Of a DNA stretch of 64,000 nucleotides, positions 1 to 9,941 are shown one piece after another (position 1 is the stretch's first letter; every line of letters starts with the position of its first letter). Below the pieces are notes generated by a model, which worked only from the letters and a program-made list of their open reading frames with translations, did no database searches and was not told the origin of the DNA. This DNA is from Nocardia sputorum. GTDB taxonomy: Bacteria; Actinomycetota; Actinomycetes; Mycobacteriales; Mycobacteriaceae. The DNA lies in contig NZ_AP026978.1 of assembly GCF_027924405.1 (NCBI RefSeq), positions 7,068,001 through 7,132,000 of the forward strand, given 5' to 3'. The translations under genes were made by a program, and so were the position numbers.

Positions 1-688
<688 letters not shown>

Positions 689-755
689 TCGATCTCCTGT
701 GGTTCGCGGGTGTTCCCGCATGCCGTGGGCCGGGGGAGGATTGGGCAAAGGCGTC

Positions 756-1847
756 TCATCCGACCTCCGATTCGATCCATTCGAGTTGGGCGGCCACCAC
801 CTGCAGCGTCCACGGATCGGGCACGGGACCGAACAAGGCCGCGCCGATCTGGGCGGTGTCGGCTCCGATGCGCGCGGCGAGCACGGCGACGATGCGGTCC
901 GGCGGGGTGTCGGCCGTGATGCCGAGCGGGGTGCGAATGCGGCGCAGCGTGGCCGCCCGCAGTTTCCCGGCGACGTGATCGTGATCTTTCGAGCGGCGGT
1001 ACAGGGCGGCCTGCCCGGCGAGCAGTTCGTTCGCCGCCACCTCGACGGGCCGGGGCTCGCGCACCAGCGCGCCCCGCCTGCGGGCACGCCACCACACCAC
1101 CAGTGCGGCGGCGATCAGGAACTGCACGCCGCCGTAGAAGACCGGCGCGGGCAGCCGGTCCCAGATCGGGTCGTCCCCCGCTCCGAAGCCGGGGGCGTCC
1201 GGCGGCGGGACGTCGGGTAGATCCGGAGGCGTTTGCGGCGGCGGCGCCGGAGGAGCGGTCGGCGCGCCGCAGGATTGCAGGGCGCCGTAGACCAGCAGCA
1301 GCAACGTGGCCGCGGCGGCGAGCGCCGCCCAGAAGCGGGGGTTGCGCAGCAGACTCGGCAGCGGTGGCAGCCTGCGCTTGCTGCGCGGCGCCTTCTCCAC
1401 CGCCTCTATCTCCACCGGTTCCGGAGCCGGCGGCGGCGCGGAAGCGGAGAACCGGTCGGCGTATTCCAGCCTGCGGTATTCGTCCTCGGTGGCGCGGCGT
1501 CCGCCGTAGACCACCTCGTCGAAACTGAGTGCGGCGGGCTGGATCTCGGTGGCGGTCTCGAGCGGTAAGGCGGTGGTCACGTCGTCGGCGGTTTCCCGCG
1601 CGGTTCGTGAGCGCCGCACCTCGAGCACACCACCCTGTTCCAGACCACGCAGCACGGCACGGAAGCGTTCGCGCAGGGCGCGATCGAAATCCCGGTGCTG
1701 GGCGGCCGTTTCGGCGGCGGCGCGATGATCGGCGGCCGCGCCGAGCCGTGGTGTGCCGGGCGCCGTGTCGTCGGTCGCGCCTTTGGTCAGCGTGACCTCG
1801 CCCGACTGCTGCGCCGACGGGCTTTCCGGCGGAACGGGACCGCTCAC
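756..1847 (-). CDS. DUF4129 domain joined to a DUF4350-like C-terminal tail
   Basis: Membrane protein of 363 residues. Residues about 35-125 carry the DUF4129 signature ([20 protein letters not shown], then FDEVVYGGR and a Y/R-rich end). Next come one hydrophobic helix (about 165-185), a Pro-rich linker, a second helix (about 220-240, [17 protein letters not shown]), and a tail ([23 protein letters not shown] onward) resembling the end of DUF4350 proteins. In the usual neighbourhood DUF4129 and DUF4350 are separate genes and DUF4350 has a large extracytoplasmic GATase-like domain. Here that domain is absent and the two ends appear fused. The GTG start overlaps the upstream stop by four bases (GTGA, 1844-1847), showing translational coupling. 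The DUF4129 call is firm; the DUF4350 tail is by recognition only. Confidence 0.8.
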   Translation of the reverse strand: MSGPVPPESPSAQQSGEVTLTKGATDDTAPGTPRLGAAADHRAAAETAAQHRDFDRALRERFRAVLRGLEQGGVLEVRRSRTARETADDVTTALPLETATEIQPAALSFDEVVYGGRRATEDEYRRLEYADRFSASAPPPAPEPVEIEAVEKAPRSKRRLPPLPSLLRNPRFWAALAAAATLLLLVYGALQSCGAPTAPPAPPPQTPPDLPDVPPPDAPGFGAGDDPIWDRLPAPVFYGGVQFLIAAALVVWWRARRRGALVREPRPVEVAANELLAGQAALYRRSKDHDHVAGKLRAATLRRIRTPLGITADTPPDRIVAVLAARIGADTAQIGAALFGPVPDPWTLQVVAAQLEWIESEVG

Positions 1848-2716
1848 CGCGCCTCCTGCCTGCGGATGCGGATGTCCAATCCCTCCCTGCGGCAACGGCG
1901 GTCGACGTAGCACACCACCCGCGAGGAACCCTCGACCACTTCGCCGAACGCTGTCAGCAGCAGCACCGCCGACGTGGTCAGCACGATCACCGGCCACCGG
2001 TGGGTGCCGGAGAAGTCGGAGACGAACAGCGGAATGGCCAGCACCGGGACCGCCAGCAGCGCGAACAGGGCGCGCTGGACGATCCACAGCCCGGTGGTCG
2101 GCCACTCCGCGCCCTCCGCGAGCAGCTTGGCCCGCGCGATACCGTCCCGGTGCGAGGTGCGCTCGACGAACAGCACCGGCACCGCGACCCAGCGGCCGGC
2201 GCGCAGCCGGCCCAGCCAGATCGCCGCGAGCGGCAACGTCACGATCAGCACACTGCCCACCGTCAGCACGGCGACGCCCACCACGGTGAACAACAGCTGG
2301 AACACCAGCAACGGGCCGAGCGTCGCACCGAATCGGCGGAGCGCGGCCCGGCGGTCGATCGGCGCGCCGCCGACGGTCGCGAGCCCCAGGGCCACCGTGG
2401 TGCCGCGCAACACGAAGCGCAGCAACCACGCGCAAGCCGCGGTGGACAGGATCGCCGCCCAGGCGGTGCCCGGGTCGGAGCCGTCGGTCAGCTCGGAGAC
2501 GCCCGCGGTCACCGCGACGACCACGGCCTCGGCGAGGACCAGGCCCGTCACGCTCAGCCCGGCCAAGGCGCGCACGTTCGCCTGGATCAGAGCGAACGGC
2601 ACATCGAGCAGTTCGCGAAAACTCAGCGGTCGGATCGGCACCGTCGTTCCAGGAGACCCCGGTACCGGATCTGTTCCCGCCCCGACGGCGCCGGCCGGTT
2701 CGGCGGCTGGCAGCAC
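1844..2716 (-). CDS. Multi-pass membrane protein at head of moxR operon
   Basis: Integral membrane protein of 290 residues with a Pro/Gly-rich soluble N-terminus (about 1-30) and roughly six hydrophobic segments, for example LLVFQLLFTVVGVAVLTVGS and a late pair near residues 215-260. I recognise the position (first gene before DUF4129 and moxR) rather than a biochemical family. It resembles the glycerophosphodiesterase-type membrane domain proteins found in this spot in Mycobacteriales. The start is a GTG at 2716. It ends in a four-base overlap with the DUF4129 gene, so the two are almost certainly co-transcribed and translationally coupled. Function is unknown; a role in envelope assembly with the MoxR ATPase is an inference from context. 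Confidence 0.75.
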   Translation of the reverse strand: MLPAAEPAGAVGAGTDPVPGSPGTTVPIRPLSFRELLDVPFALIQANVRALAGLSVTGLVLAEAVVVAVTAGVSELTDGSDPGTAWAAILSTAACAWLLRFVLRGTTVALGLATVGGAPIDRRAALRRFGATLGPLLVFQLLFTVVGVAVLTVGSVLIVTLPLAAIWLGRLRAGRWVAVPVLFVERTSHRDGIARAKLLAEGAEWPTTGLWIVQRALFALLAVPVLAIPLFVSDFSGTHRWPVIVLTTSAVLLLTAFGEVVEGSSRVVCYVDRRCRREGLDIRIRRQEAR

Positions 2717-2732
2717 GGGCCGAGTCTAGCCG

Positions 2733-3272
2733 TCAGCGCTGTAGTAAGCGGTCCACCACGTGCCGGTAGCGAACCGGATCGATGGGTGGGAGGCCGAGCA
2801 GCGCGCGCAGGTACACACCGTCACCGACCAACCGGATGAGGTCGGCCTGAACCGGATCGGCGACCTCCTCGTCCAAACCGTCCGACCAGGAGTTCATCAT
2901 CTCGGCGAGCGCGCGCTGCACCTCGTCGGGTTCCGGGGTGGCGTCTATGGTGCGCATGGTCGCGAGCATGGACCGGTAGAGCTCGAGTTCGACCGCTTCC
3001 GCCGCGTTGTCCGGGTTCGGCGTCTGCAGATACCACTCGGCTACCGAACCGCCCTTGGCGACGGCCGTGTCCAATTGCCTGCCCGCACGGTCGGCCAGCC
3101 TGCGGACCAAGCCCGCGAGCAGCGCGTCCTTGCTCTTGAAGTGATAGAGCAAGCCGCCCTTGGAGACGCCCGCGGTGGCCGCGACGTTTTCCAGGGTCAC
3201 GTGCGACATGCCTTTCTCCAGCAGCAAGGTCTCGAGCGCGTCCAGGAGGCGGTCGCGGGTGTCAGCCGTCAC
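2733..3272 (-). CDS. TetR-family repressor of the adjacent efflux pump
   Basis: Transcriptional regulator of 179 residues. The N-terminal helix-turn-helix is typical of TetR proteins (TLENVAATAGVSKGGLLYHF, about residues 24-43), followed by a helical ligand-binding domain with a TetR_C_6-like look. The GTG start at 3272 has no Shine-Dalgarno sequence, but a TATAGT hexamer (3280-3285, minus strand) lies only seven bases upstream, so the mRNA is probably leaderless. The gene is divergent from an MFS drug exporter, and two near-identical palindromes fill the 82-bp gap. It therefore most likely represses both itself and the exporter and is released by an exported compound. The ligand cannot be told from sequence. 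Confidence 0.93.
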   Translation of the reverse strand: MTADTRDRLLDALETLLLEKGMSHVTLENVAATAGVSKGGLLYHFKSKDALLAGLVRRLADRAGRQLDTAVAKGGSVAEWYLQTPNPDNAAEAVELELYRSMLATMRTIDATPEPDEVQRALAEMMNSWSDGLDEEVADPVQADLIRLVGDGVYLRALLGLPPIDPVRYRHVVDRLLQR

Positions 3273-3282
3273 CCGGTCGACT

Positions 3283-3328
3283 ATACCGTCCGGACGGTTA
3301 TGTGAGTACTATACCGTCTGGACGGTAA
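3283..3328. promoter_or_regulatory. Twin TetR operators in the divergent promoter
   Basis: Two copies of the palindrome ACCGTCYGGACGGT sit at 3285-3298 (perfect) and 3313-3326 (one central mismatch), each inside a wider TATACCGTC...GACGGTWA context. They are 28 bp apart, close to three helical turns, so two repressor dimers could bind the same face. The TATAGT elements of the minus strand overlap both palindromes, so binding would block polymerase directly. Position and symmetry are seen in the sequence; binding by the neighbouring TetR protein is inferred. Confidence 0.85.
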
Positions 3329-3354
3329 AACTAACGACGGAAGTCGAGAAAGTC

Positions 3355-4881
3355 ATGACCCCCCAGCCCATCGGACGAGCGGCCACCACCCACCGCGCCG
3401 GAGCGCGCGAGTGGGCGGGGTTGTCGGTGCTCGCGCTCGCTCTGCTACTGCTCGCCGTCGACGCGACGGTGCTGGATCTGGCCGTGCCCGCGATCAGCGC
3501 CGATCTCGCGCCCACCACGCCGCAATTGCTGTGGATCATCGACGTCTACTCGTTCGTGCTGGCCGGGTTGCTCGTCGTCATGGGCAACCTGGGCGACCGG
3601 ATCGGGCGACGCAGGCTGCTGCTGCTCGGCGCGGCCGGATTCGGTGTCGCATCCGTGCTGGCGGCCTGGTCCGTGACGCCGGAAATGCTCATCGCGGCCC
3701 GCGTGCTGCAAGGTGTCGCCGGCGCGACGCTGATGCCCGCGACGCTCGCGCTGATCAGGTCGATGTTCCTCGATCCTCGGCAGCGCACCGTCGCGATCGC
3801 GGTATGGAGCGCGATGGCGGGCGGTGGCGCCGCGGCGGGACCGCTGCTGGGCGGCTGGCTGCTCGAGCACTACTGGTGGGGTTCGGTGTTCCTGGTGAAC
3901 CTGCCGGTCATGCTGGTGCTGCTCGGGCTGGGTCCGGTGCTGATCCCGGAATCGCGTGATCCGAAGCCCGGTCGCTTCGACCTGCCCAGTGCGTTGCTGT
4001 CGATGCTCGCGCTGGTACCCGTCGTGTACGCGGTGAAGGAGTTCGCGGCACACGGTCCCGCTCTGCGACCGGTCCTGGTCGGCGCGCTCGGCGTGCTGGC
4101 GGGCGTGGGGTTCGTGCACAGGCAGGGACGGCTCGCGCAGCCGATGCTGGATCTGGCGCTGTTCGCGCTGCCCAAGTTCCGTACGGCGGTGGTGACCAAC
4201 CTGCTCGCGGTGTTCGCGCTGGCCGGCGTGCTGTTCTTCGGCTCGCAGTACCTTCAGTTGGTGCTCGGCCGCTCGCCGATGCAGGCGGGCTTGCTGCTCC
4301 TGCCGGGTCTGCTGACCGGCATGGTCGCCTCGCTCGCCGCGGCCTGGTTGGTGCGGCGGTTGCGGCCGGGCACGGTGCTGGGCGGTGCGCTGAGCACGGC
4401 GGCGGTGGGCGCTGCGCTGTTCGGCAGTCTGGGCCCGGACGCGGCCACCAGCACGACGCCGTTCGTGCTCGGCTTCCTTTTCGTGGGGGCAGGCGTCGGC
4501 ATCGCGCTGACCGTGTCGTCGGACCTGGTGGTCGGTTCGGCGCCGCCGGAGCGCGCGGGTGCGGCCGCCGCGGTGTCGGAGACCGCGTACGAGACCGGGA
4601 TCGCGCTGGGCGTCGCGGTACTCGGCAGCGTGGTCATGGCGATCTTCCGCAACGGTCTCGACCTGAGCCACGTGCCGTCCGATCAGGTGGACGCCGCCTC
4701 GGAATCCCTTGGCGCGGCCACGGCGTTCGCCGGTGAGCTGCCGGAGGCCGCCGGAAGCGCGTTCCTCGCCTCCGTGCACGAATCGTTCGTCTCCGGCATC
4801 CACTTCGCGGCGATCGGCACCACCTCGATCCTGTTGATGGCCGCGCTGGTGGCGTTCCGGTTGCGCGGTGCCCGTGCGTGA
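3355..4881 (+). CDS. MFS multidrug exporter, DHA2 (14-TM) type
   Basis: Proton-driven drug exporter of the inner membrane, 508 residues and about 14 hydrophobic segments, the size of QacA/SmvA-type pumps. Seen: motif D1-like LDLAVPAISADL in helix 1, the motif A loop GNLGDRIGRRRLLLLG (about residues 78-93), and motif C in helix 5 (GAAAGPLLGGWLLE). The ATG at 3355 is chosen because upstream in-frame codons cross the TetR operators. The terminal loop between the last two helices (LSHVPSDQVDAA...) is typical of DHA2 pumps. It is divergent from a TetR gene with shared operators, so expression is probably substrate-induced. The substrate is unknown; quaternary ammonium compounds or dyes are common for the family. 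Confidence 0.93.
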   Translation: MTPQPIGRAATTHRAGAREWAGLSVLALALLLLAVDATVLDLAVPAISADLAPTTPQLLWIIDVYSFVLAGLLVVMGNLGDRIGRRRLLLLGAAGFGVASVLAAWSVTPEMLIAARVLQGVAGATLMPATLALIRSMFLDPRQRTVAIAVWSAMAGGGAAAGPLLGGWLLEHYWWGSVFLVNLPVMLVLLGLGPVLIPESRDPKPGRFDLPSALLSMLALVPVVYAVKEFAAHGPALRPVLVGALGVLAGVGFVHRQGRLAQPMLDLALFALPKFRTAVVTNLLAVFALAGVLFFGSQYLQLVLGRSPMQAGLLLLPGLLTGMVASLAAAWLVRRLRPGTVLGGALSTAAVGAALFGSLGPDAATSTTPFVLGFLFVGAGVGIALTVSSDLVVGSAPPERAGAAAAVSETAYETGIALGVAVLGSVVMAIFRNGLDLSHVPSDQVDAASESLGAATAFAGELPEAAGSAFLASVHESFVSGIHFAAIGTTSILLMAALVAFRLRGARA

Positions 4882-5380
4882 TCGCCGGTTCCGAAAGCCT
4901 CCGCACCAGGTAGTAGTTGCGACGGCGCGGGCAGGGACCGTCCGCCTGGCTGGGCGACCATGCCGTTCCGCGCCGGTGCCCCGATGGTCGGTGAGGGCAC
5001 TCGCGGCTGCCGGTCGCCCCGTTCTCGCGGCCTAGCGGACCGGACCCGAGTCCCCTGCCGGGCGCGCCGCTCGTGCGCCCGGCACAGAATGGGCCGACCT
5101 CTCATTCATCCGGTGCCATGCGATCGGTGGCGGTGCTCGCGACTGCCGTGATTCTCGGTCGCCCGTTCTCGGCGCGCCGGAACCACCTCGCACTCGGTGG
5201 CGGCATGGTCACGGGCAGTGGTCGTCGCCGTGGAGGCGAGACATGTGGGCGCGTTCGGGCTGGCTGCGGTCGCCGAGGCAGCCACCGCTCCCGCCGGTCA
5301 GCCGCGGCGGCGGCAGCGCGAGCGCGGGCGACGGTAGCGGGCGTTGCGCGTACTGCATCGCGACACCGCCGGGACAAGTT
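4882..5380. other. Intergenic gap, no gene recognised
   Basis: About 500 bp between the efflux gene and the convergent cyclase gene. ORFs here have no recognisable protein character or start signals. The only structure noted is a nine-base-pair inverted repeat (GCCGGGCGC at 5057-5065 with GCGCCCGGC at 5075-5083), which could act as a weak terminator for either gene but lacks a T-run. Confidence 0.5.
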
Positions 5381-6931
5381 CTATGTGGGACGGGCCAGCC
5401 GGGTCGGTGTGAGGCGGCCGCGGAGGGTGACGGATTCGCCGAGCCGCCAATGTCGCACCTCGGTATCGGCAGCCGCTGCGACGGTGGCGCCGGACGCGAG
5501 CAACAGACCCTCCTGCTTGGCCAGCTCGCACAGGCGGGCGGCCTCGTTGACCGCGTCGCCGATGACGGTGAACTCGTAGCGTTGATGCGCCCCGACATTG
5601 CCCGCGACCACCCGGCCCGCGGCCACGCCGATGGCCGCGACGAAATCGGTCGCGGTGGCGTCGAGCCTGACCCGGATCGCGCGCGCCGTGGCCAGCGCCG
5701 CGCCCGCGGCGTCGCCCAGCGGAGCGGGTGTGCCGAAAACGGCGAGGGCGGCGTCGCCCTCGAACTTGTTGACCAGCCCGCCGTGGCGCTCCACCTCGTC
5801 CACCACGATCCCGAAGAACCGGTTGAGCAGGGCGACCATCTCCGGCGCCGGGATGGTCGCGGCCATCGTCGTCGAGCCGACGATGTCGATGAACAGGGCC
5901 GCGGCGTCGGTCTCCACGCCGCCGAGCGTCGGATCACCCGCCAGAGCCGCGGCGGCTACCTCGCGCCCGACATGTCTGCCGAACAGATCCCGGATCTGCT
6001 CCCGCTCGCGCAGTCCCTCGACCATGTGGTTGAAACCGCTCTGCAGCTCACCCAATTCGGTGCCGTCGTACACGGCCAGCGCCACATCGAGATCACCGTC
6101 CTCGACCTGACGCATCGCGCGGCGCACGCCGAGGATCGGGGCGACCGTAGCGGCCAGGGTCTGCGTCATCAGCAGCAGACCGAAGATCAACGTGGCCCCA
6201 CCGAGGGACAGCACGCAGACCGCCAGCCGAGCCTTGGTGACGTCGTCCATGGCGAGCGCCGACACCGCGAGCACCATCATCCCGGCCACCGGAACGCCCG
6301 ATCCGACCAACCAGACCACCAGCGAGCGCCCGAAGACGCCGATGCCGCGACGTCGACCGGAAGCCGCGGCTTCCAGCACCCGCGCGGTGACGGGTCGCAG
6401 CGCGAACTCGATGATCAGGTAGCTGTTCGCGCACACCACGATGGCGCTGAGCGCGATGCCGAAGGCCACCTTCGGAATCAGCCGCGGTTCGGCCAGGCCG
6501 TACAGCGTGGTCAGCACGACGAGTCCGCCGAACCACAGCAGCGCTTGGTTGCGCACCAGCCTGCGCGGTGTCGCGATGGCCGCGGCCTGCTCCTCCTCGG
6601 TGGGCACGTGCAGCGGGTCGGTGGCCCACCGCAGCGCCCGCAGCCCGCGAGTCGTGCCCCACCACAGCCCCAGCAGCAGCGCACAGGTCGCGTACAGCGG
6701 TGCGGCGAGCACGTCGAGCAGCAAGAGATCCCGGGTGAAGACCGACGGCCCCGGCAAGACGAAGCCCACCAGCGCGATCGACACCACCATGCCCGTCAGG
6801 TTGCCCAGCAGGGTGGGCACAGTGAGCAACAGCTGGATGCGGATGCGTCGCAGCCCCGACGACTCCTCGGCGGACCCGAGCAATCGTGATCCCCACGGCG
6901 CCGCGGCGAGCGTCACCTCCCTGTGTTGCAT
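5381..6931 (-). CDS. Membrane class III adenylate cyclase with HAMP domain
   Basis: Converts ATP to cAMP; 516 residues. The N-terminal 270 residues hold about six membrane helices. A HAMP linker follows (VRRAMRQVEDGDLDVALAVYD, about 280-325), then the catalytic domain (about 345-510). Catalytic residues are visible: the first metal Asp in ALFIDIVGSTT, the substrate Lys and second Asp in NKFEGDAALAVFG, and the transition-state pair in VIGDAVNEAARL (Asn and Arg). This matches the Mtb Rv1318c-Rv1320c type, which works as a homodimer. The ATG at 6931 gives the best N-terminus; no clear Shine-Dalgarno precedes it. It appears monocistronic. A GAGCCC/GGGCTC hairpin lies just upstream. The sensed signal is unknown. 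Confidence 0.93.
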   Translation of the reverse strand: MQHREVTLAAAPWGSRLLGSAEESSGLRRIRIQLLLTVPTLLGNLTGMVVSIALVGFVLPGPSVFTRDLLLLDVLAAPLYATCALLLGLWWGTTRGLRALRWATDPLHVPTEEEQAAAIATPRRLVRNQALLWFGGLVVLTTLYGLAEPRLIPKVAFGIALSAIVVCANSYLIIEFALRPVTARVLEAAASGRRRGIGVFGRSLVVWLVGSGVPVAGMMVLAVSALAMDDVTKARLAVCVLSLGGATLIFGLLLMTQTLAATVAPILGVRRAMRQVEDGDLDVALAVYDGTELGELQSGFNHMVEGLREREQIRDLFGRHVGREVAAAALAGDPTLGGVETDAAALFIDIVGSTTMAATIPAPEMVALLNRFFGIVVDEVERHGGLVNKFEGDAALAVFGTPAPLGDAAGAALATARAIRVRLDATATDFVAAIGVAAGRVVAGNVGAHQRYEFTVIGDAVNEAARLCELAKQEGLLLASGATVAAAADTEVRHWRLGESVTLRGRLTPTRLARPT

Positions 6932-7442
6932 GGGTGCAGCGTAAGCGGAGGCGAGTCGCACCGTGAGCCCGAACCACGGGCTCCGAGCCGAGCAAGTGAG
7001 TTCGGCGGCAGCGCTCCGACCCGGACGATGCTCCGCACGTCTCGCTGGTTCACGGGTCGAGTCGTGCTGGGCAGGCGGTGGCGACGCATCGGTGCGCGGT
7101 CGACGTGCGGTCGGGGCCGGATGTGATCCCGGGAGTACGTCGCCGCCGCAGTCCGTGCGCCCGCGCCGGACGGTTCGTGCTCGGCGGGTGATCGAGTGCT
7201 CGGAAAACAGCGGTGACTGGGCTGCCGACGGTGACCGCCGTCGGCAGCCCGCATGCGGGGCGCGCCGTCGGAACCAGAACTCGCTGCCGGTGGTGCTCCG
7301 TCGCGGCTCGGCCGGGTGACCGTGCCGGGCGCTCGGCGCTGCGCGACGATCCTCGGGACAGCCGCCCGCATCGGGGCAAGTGTGCGAAATTGCCGCTGCG
7401 GCCGCTCCCGGTGTAGCTGAATCGCTTGCCTCAGTGGGGTGG
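6932..7442. other. Intergenic gap upstream of the cyclase
   Basis: About 510 bp between the DUF4407 gene and the cyclase, both on the minus strand. It holds the terminator-like hairpin listed separately (7219-7250) and presumably the cyclase promoter. No convincing small gene or RNA was found; the ORFs in it are Arg/Pro-rich GC artefacts. Confidence 0.5.
7219..7250 (-). terminator. Hairpin terminator after the DUF4407 gene
   Basis: A perfect 13-bp inverted repeat (GGGCTGCCGACGG at 7219-7231 with CCGTCGGCAGCCC at 7238-7250) and a six-base loop. It lies downstream of the minus-strand DUF4407 gene. A short GTTTTCC stretch follows about 10 bases later on the minus strand rather than a true T-run, so termination is likely but not certain. 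Confidence 0.55.
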
Positions 7443-9140
7443 TCAGCGACCCGGCGGGAGCTCGCGGCGGCTGGACTCGGGAAGTTCGGGGCGGTGGTGG
7501 CCCGGCAGCTCGTCCCGGCGGGCTCCGGTGGGAAGGCCGTAGCCGGCGGCGCCGGTGGGGGGAAGCGAGGAGTAACGGGGGGCGTGCGGCGCCGAGTAGT
7601 CGGCGTCCACGACGGTGGAGGCAATGTGCTGGGCGTGTGCGATGTCGGGCGTGCCCGGCTGCAGCTGGTAGCCGACGGCCTGCGGATGCGAGATCTGGCC
7701 GTCGACGGTGACCTTGCGGGTGCGCCGCAGCGTGAAGGTGATCTCCTCGACCTCTTCGAACGCCTGTCGCGCGGTGCGCAACGGATGCGTCGCCGTGTCG
7801 ATCGCGTTGGCGACGAACGACGGAACCAGCGGCCGGAGGAAACGCGCGGCGGTGTCGGTGAACGGGACCGTGCCGATCAATGGCAGCTCGAGGCCGCCGC
7901 CGCTCGGCGCCGTCGGTGCGGGTGCGACGGCCGGCACCGGCGGATGCACGGCAGCGGGAGCGGGTAGGTTCGTCGCCTCGTCGGGCACGGCGCTGTCCTT
8001 TCGGTCGTCCGCCGCGACGGCGGGAAGTTCAGGGCGGCGCGGCGGCTCGGTGATGCCGATCTCGATGCCGCCGATGGCCGCGATGATGCGGGTGCGCTGG
8101 CGCTCCCGGTCGATGGCCGTGTCCGCCTCGACGGCGAGGCGGGCGGCGGTGAGTTCCCGCTCGGCGCGCAGGGTTTCCGCCTCGGCGCGCACTTCGGCCT
8201 GCTTGACCGCGATCACCGCGTCGGCTTCCCGCTCGGCGCGGTCGTGCACCGTGCGGGCCGCGTTGTGCCGGTCGAACGATGTCTCGCCACGCCACCAGCG
8301 CAGGACCAGCGGCAGCAGGGCCAGCGCGACGAACGCCACGATGGTGAGCACGCGCAGCGGCAGCGCGTCGCGCACCGTGTAGTCGTTCATCGCCTGCCAG
8401 CGCGCGCCGAGCCCGCGGTCGGCGTCGTCGAAGGCGGCGGTCCGTGCGGTCGACAGGGCGGCCTGGCCCGCGTCGATCCGGCGGTCCGCGGCATCGACCC
8501 GGCCTTGCGCGGTGGCGAGCTGCTTGCGGGCGTCGTCGAGCATGTCGTTGGCCGTCTGCGCCTCCGGCCCGCGGCCTGGCACGCCGGTGATCCTGGTGCG
8601 CGGACACTCCGGAGCCGGGTTGAGCTCGCAGCGGGCGATCACCAAGGCGTGATCGATATCGTTCTGCGCCATGCCGATCGCCTGTTCGAGCGCGGCCCGG
8701 TCGGCTTTCGCCCGGTCGAGTTCCGCCTGCGCGGCGACGACCCGCGGCGCCGAATCGAGCGACCGCTGCGCCTTCTCGTCCAGCAGCCGGCCGACGGATC
8801 CGCTGAACAGAACGATCGCGGCGAGCTCGGCGAGCAATCCGCCCACCAGCACCGCGACCACGAGACGCGCGATCATGCCGAGCCGATCGGGCCCGCCACC
8901 GGGCCGGGCCGTAGCCAGCGCCCGGGCGAGCGCGCCGGTCAGCGCGGCGATCACGACGCCCGCCGCCGACGCCGCCCACCATGGCCACGCGGAGCCCGCG
9001 GCCAGCGCGGCGACCACACCGGAGATCGTCCCGAACAACAGCACGACCGCCCCTGTGACGGCGTATCCCGCACGCTCATGACGATCGGTGATCGCGCTGT
9101 TGCCCCCGCCGAGCCAGGTGAACAAGCTGGTGACGGTCAT
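7443..9140 (-). CDS. DUF4407 membrane protein with long coiled coil
   Basis: 565 residues, function unknown. The N-terminus starts MTVTSLFTWLGGGNSAITDR and is followed by three membrane helices (about 28-48, 52-72, 88-112). Next are a coiled-coil-like stretch (about 120-245) with a Cys pair (CELNPAPEC), a fourth helix (VLTIVAFVALALLPLVL, about 255-275), a charged helix, an Ala/Pro linker and an acidic/His-rich tail. This order fits DUF4407 proteins of Actinobacteria. The ATG at 9140 is preferred over the one at 9152 because AGAGGA stands at the right distance. It is divergent from the chorismate mutase gene and ends near a hairpin terminator. No role is assigned. Confidence 0.85.
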   Translation of the reverse strand: MTVTSLFTWLGGGNSAITDRHERAGYAVTGAVVLLFGTISGVVAALAAGSAWPWWAASAAGVVIAALTGALARALATARPGGGPDRLGMIARLVVAVLVGGLLAELAAIVLFSGSVGRLLDEKAQRSLDSAPRVVAAQAELDRAKADRAALEQAIGMAQNDIDHALVIARCELNPAPECPRTRITGVPGRGPEAQTANDMLDDARKQLATAQGRVDAADRRIDAGQAALSTARTAAFDDADRGLGARWQAMNDYTVRDALPLRVLTIVAFVALALLPLVLRWWRGETSFDRHNAARTVHDRAEREADAVIAVKQAEVRAEAETLRAERELTAARLAVEADTAIDRERQRTRIIAAIGGIEIGITEPPRRPELPAVAADDRKDSAVPDEATNLPAPAAVHPPVPAVAPAPTAPSGGGLELPLIGTVPFTDTAARFLRPLVPSFVANAIDTATHPLRTARQAFEEVEEITFTLRRTRKVTVDGQISHPQAVGYQLQPGTPDIAHAQHIASTVVDADYSAPHAPRYSSLPPTGAAGYGLPTGARRDELPGHHRPELPESSRRELPPGR

Positions 9141-9365
9141 CGGAAGGCACATCCTCTACGTCCCAGGCGCTGACACGGGCGCGACGAAACTGTCACGGAT
9201 TCGTTGTGACAGCGTGACAGGCTCCCGGGGCGCGCAGCGAGCAGGGAAGGCCGGATGTGGCCAGGCTCACAGGTCGTTCGAACGTCGTATGCGGCTGCGG
9301 GGGCGCGTGTGCCTACGCTGACGCGGTGATTCGTTTCCGTGCGAGGGATCCGAGGAGGTCGCGGC

Positions 9366-9941
9366 GTGCGCAGAATCGGGTTGACGCTGCTGGCCGTGGC
9401 GCTGCTGATGTGGCCGGCTAGCGCGGGCGCCGCACCGGACGACCGGTCGCTGGACCGGCTGGTCGCCCTGGTGCTCGAGCGGCTGGACACCGCGGACGCC
9501 GTCGCCGCGGCGAAGTGGGTGGCGGCGGGCGAACTCGGCACGGAGCCCGCCATCGACGATCCGGTGCGGGAAGCGAACGTCTACGACGCGATGGCCCGCC
9601 TGGGCAACGGCCGTGACCTGCCGGAGAACTGGGTGCGTCAGGTGTTCTTCGGGCAGATCGAGGCGAACAAGACGGTGCAGCGCGGACTGATGCTGCAGTG
9701 GCGCTTCGACCCGGCCGCGGCGCCCACCGCACCCGAGGGGCTCGCGTCCGTGCGCCCGGTCATCGACCGGGTGAACGTCGAGATCCTCGACCAGCTCGAC
9801 CTGCGCCGAGCCGAGCTGACCGCGCCGGATTGCGCGGAACGGTTGGCACGCAGCGTCTTCGGCGTGTTCAGCGCCGGCCGCGGCGACGCCCTGCATCGAG
9901 CGGCGCTGGTGCGCGCCGCCGTATCCCTCTGCCCGGCCTAG
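9366..9941 (+). CDS. Secreted chorismate mutase (AroQ-gamma type)
   Basis: Rearranges chorismate to prephenate outside the cytoplasm; 191 residues, the size of Mtb Rv1885c. A Sec signal peptide is clear (RRIGLTLLAVALLMWPASAG, cleavage near GAA-APDD). The mature part is all helical with the family pattern LVALVLERLDTADAVAAAKW near the start and the Q/E-rich active-site helix WVRQVFFGQIEANKTVQRG. Two C-terminal cysteines (APDC and SLCPA) can form the disulphide known in MtCM. The GTG start at 9366 follows GAGGAGGTC at ideal distance. It stands alone between the DUF4407 gene and the gltB leader. The purpose of a secreted chorismate mutase is unsettled in the family; pheA lies 41 kb away in this window. 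Confidence 0.92.
   Translation: MRRIGLTLLAVALLMWPASAGAAPDDRSLDRLVALVLERLDTADAVAAAKWVAAGELGTEPAIDDPVREANVYDAMARLGNGRDLPENWVRQVFFGQIEANKTVQRGLMLQWRFDPAAAPTAPEGLASVRPVIDRVNVEILDQLDLRRAELTAPDCAERLARSVFGVFSAGRGDALHRAALVRAAVSLCPA

Noticed and set aside
9366..9941. Idea that the secreted chorismate mutase and pheA form a linked aromatic pathway cluster
   Set aside because: The two are 41 kb apart, in different operons and different compartments.
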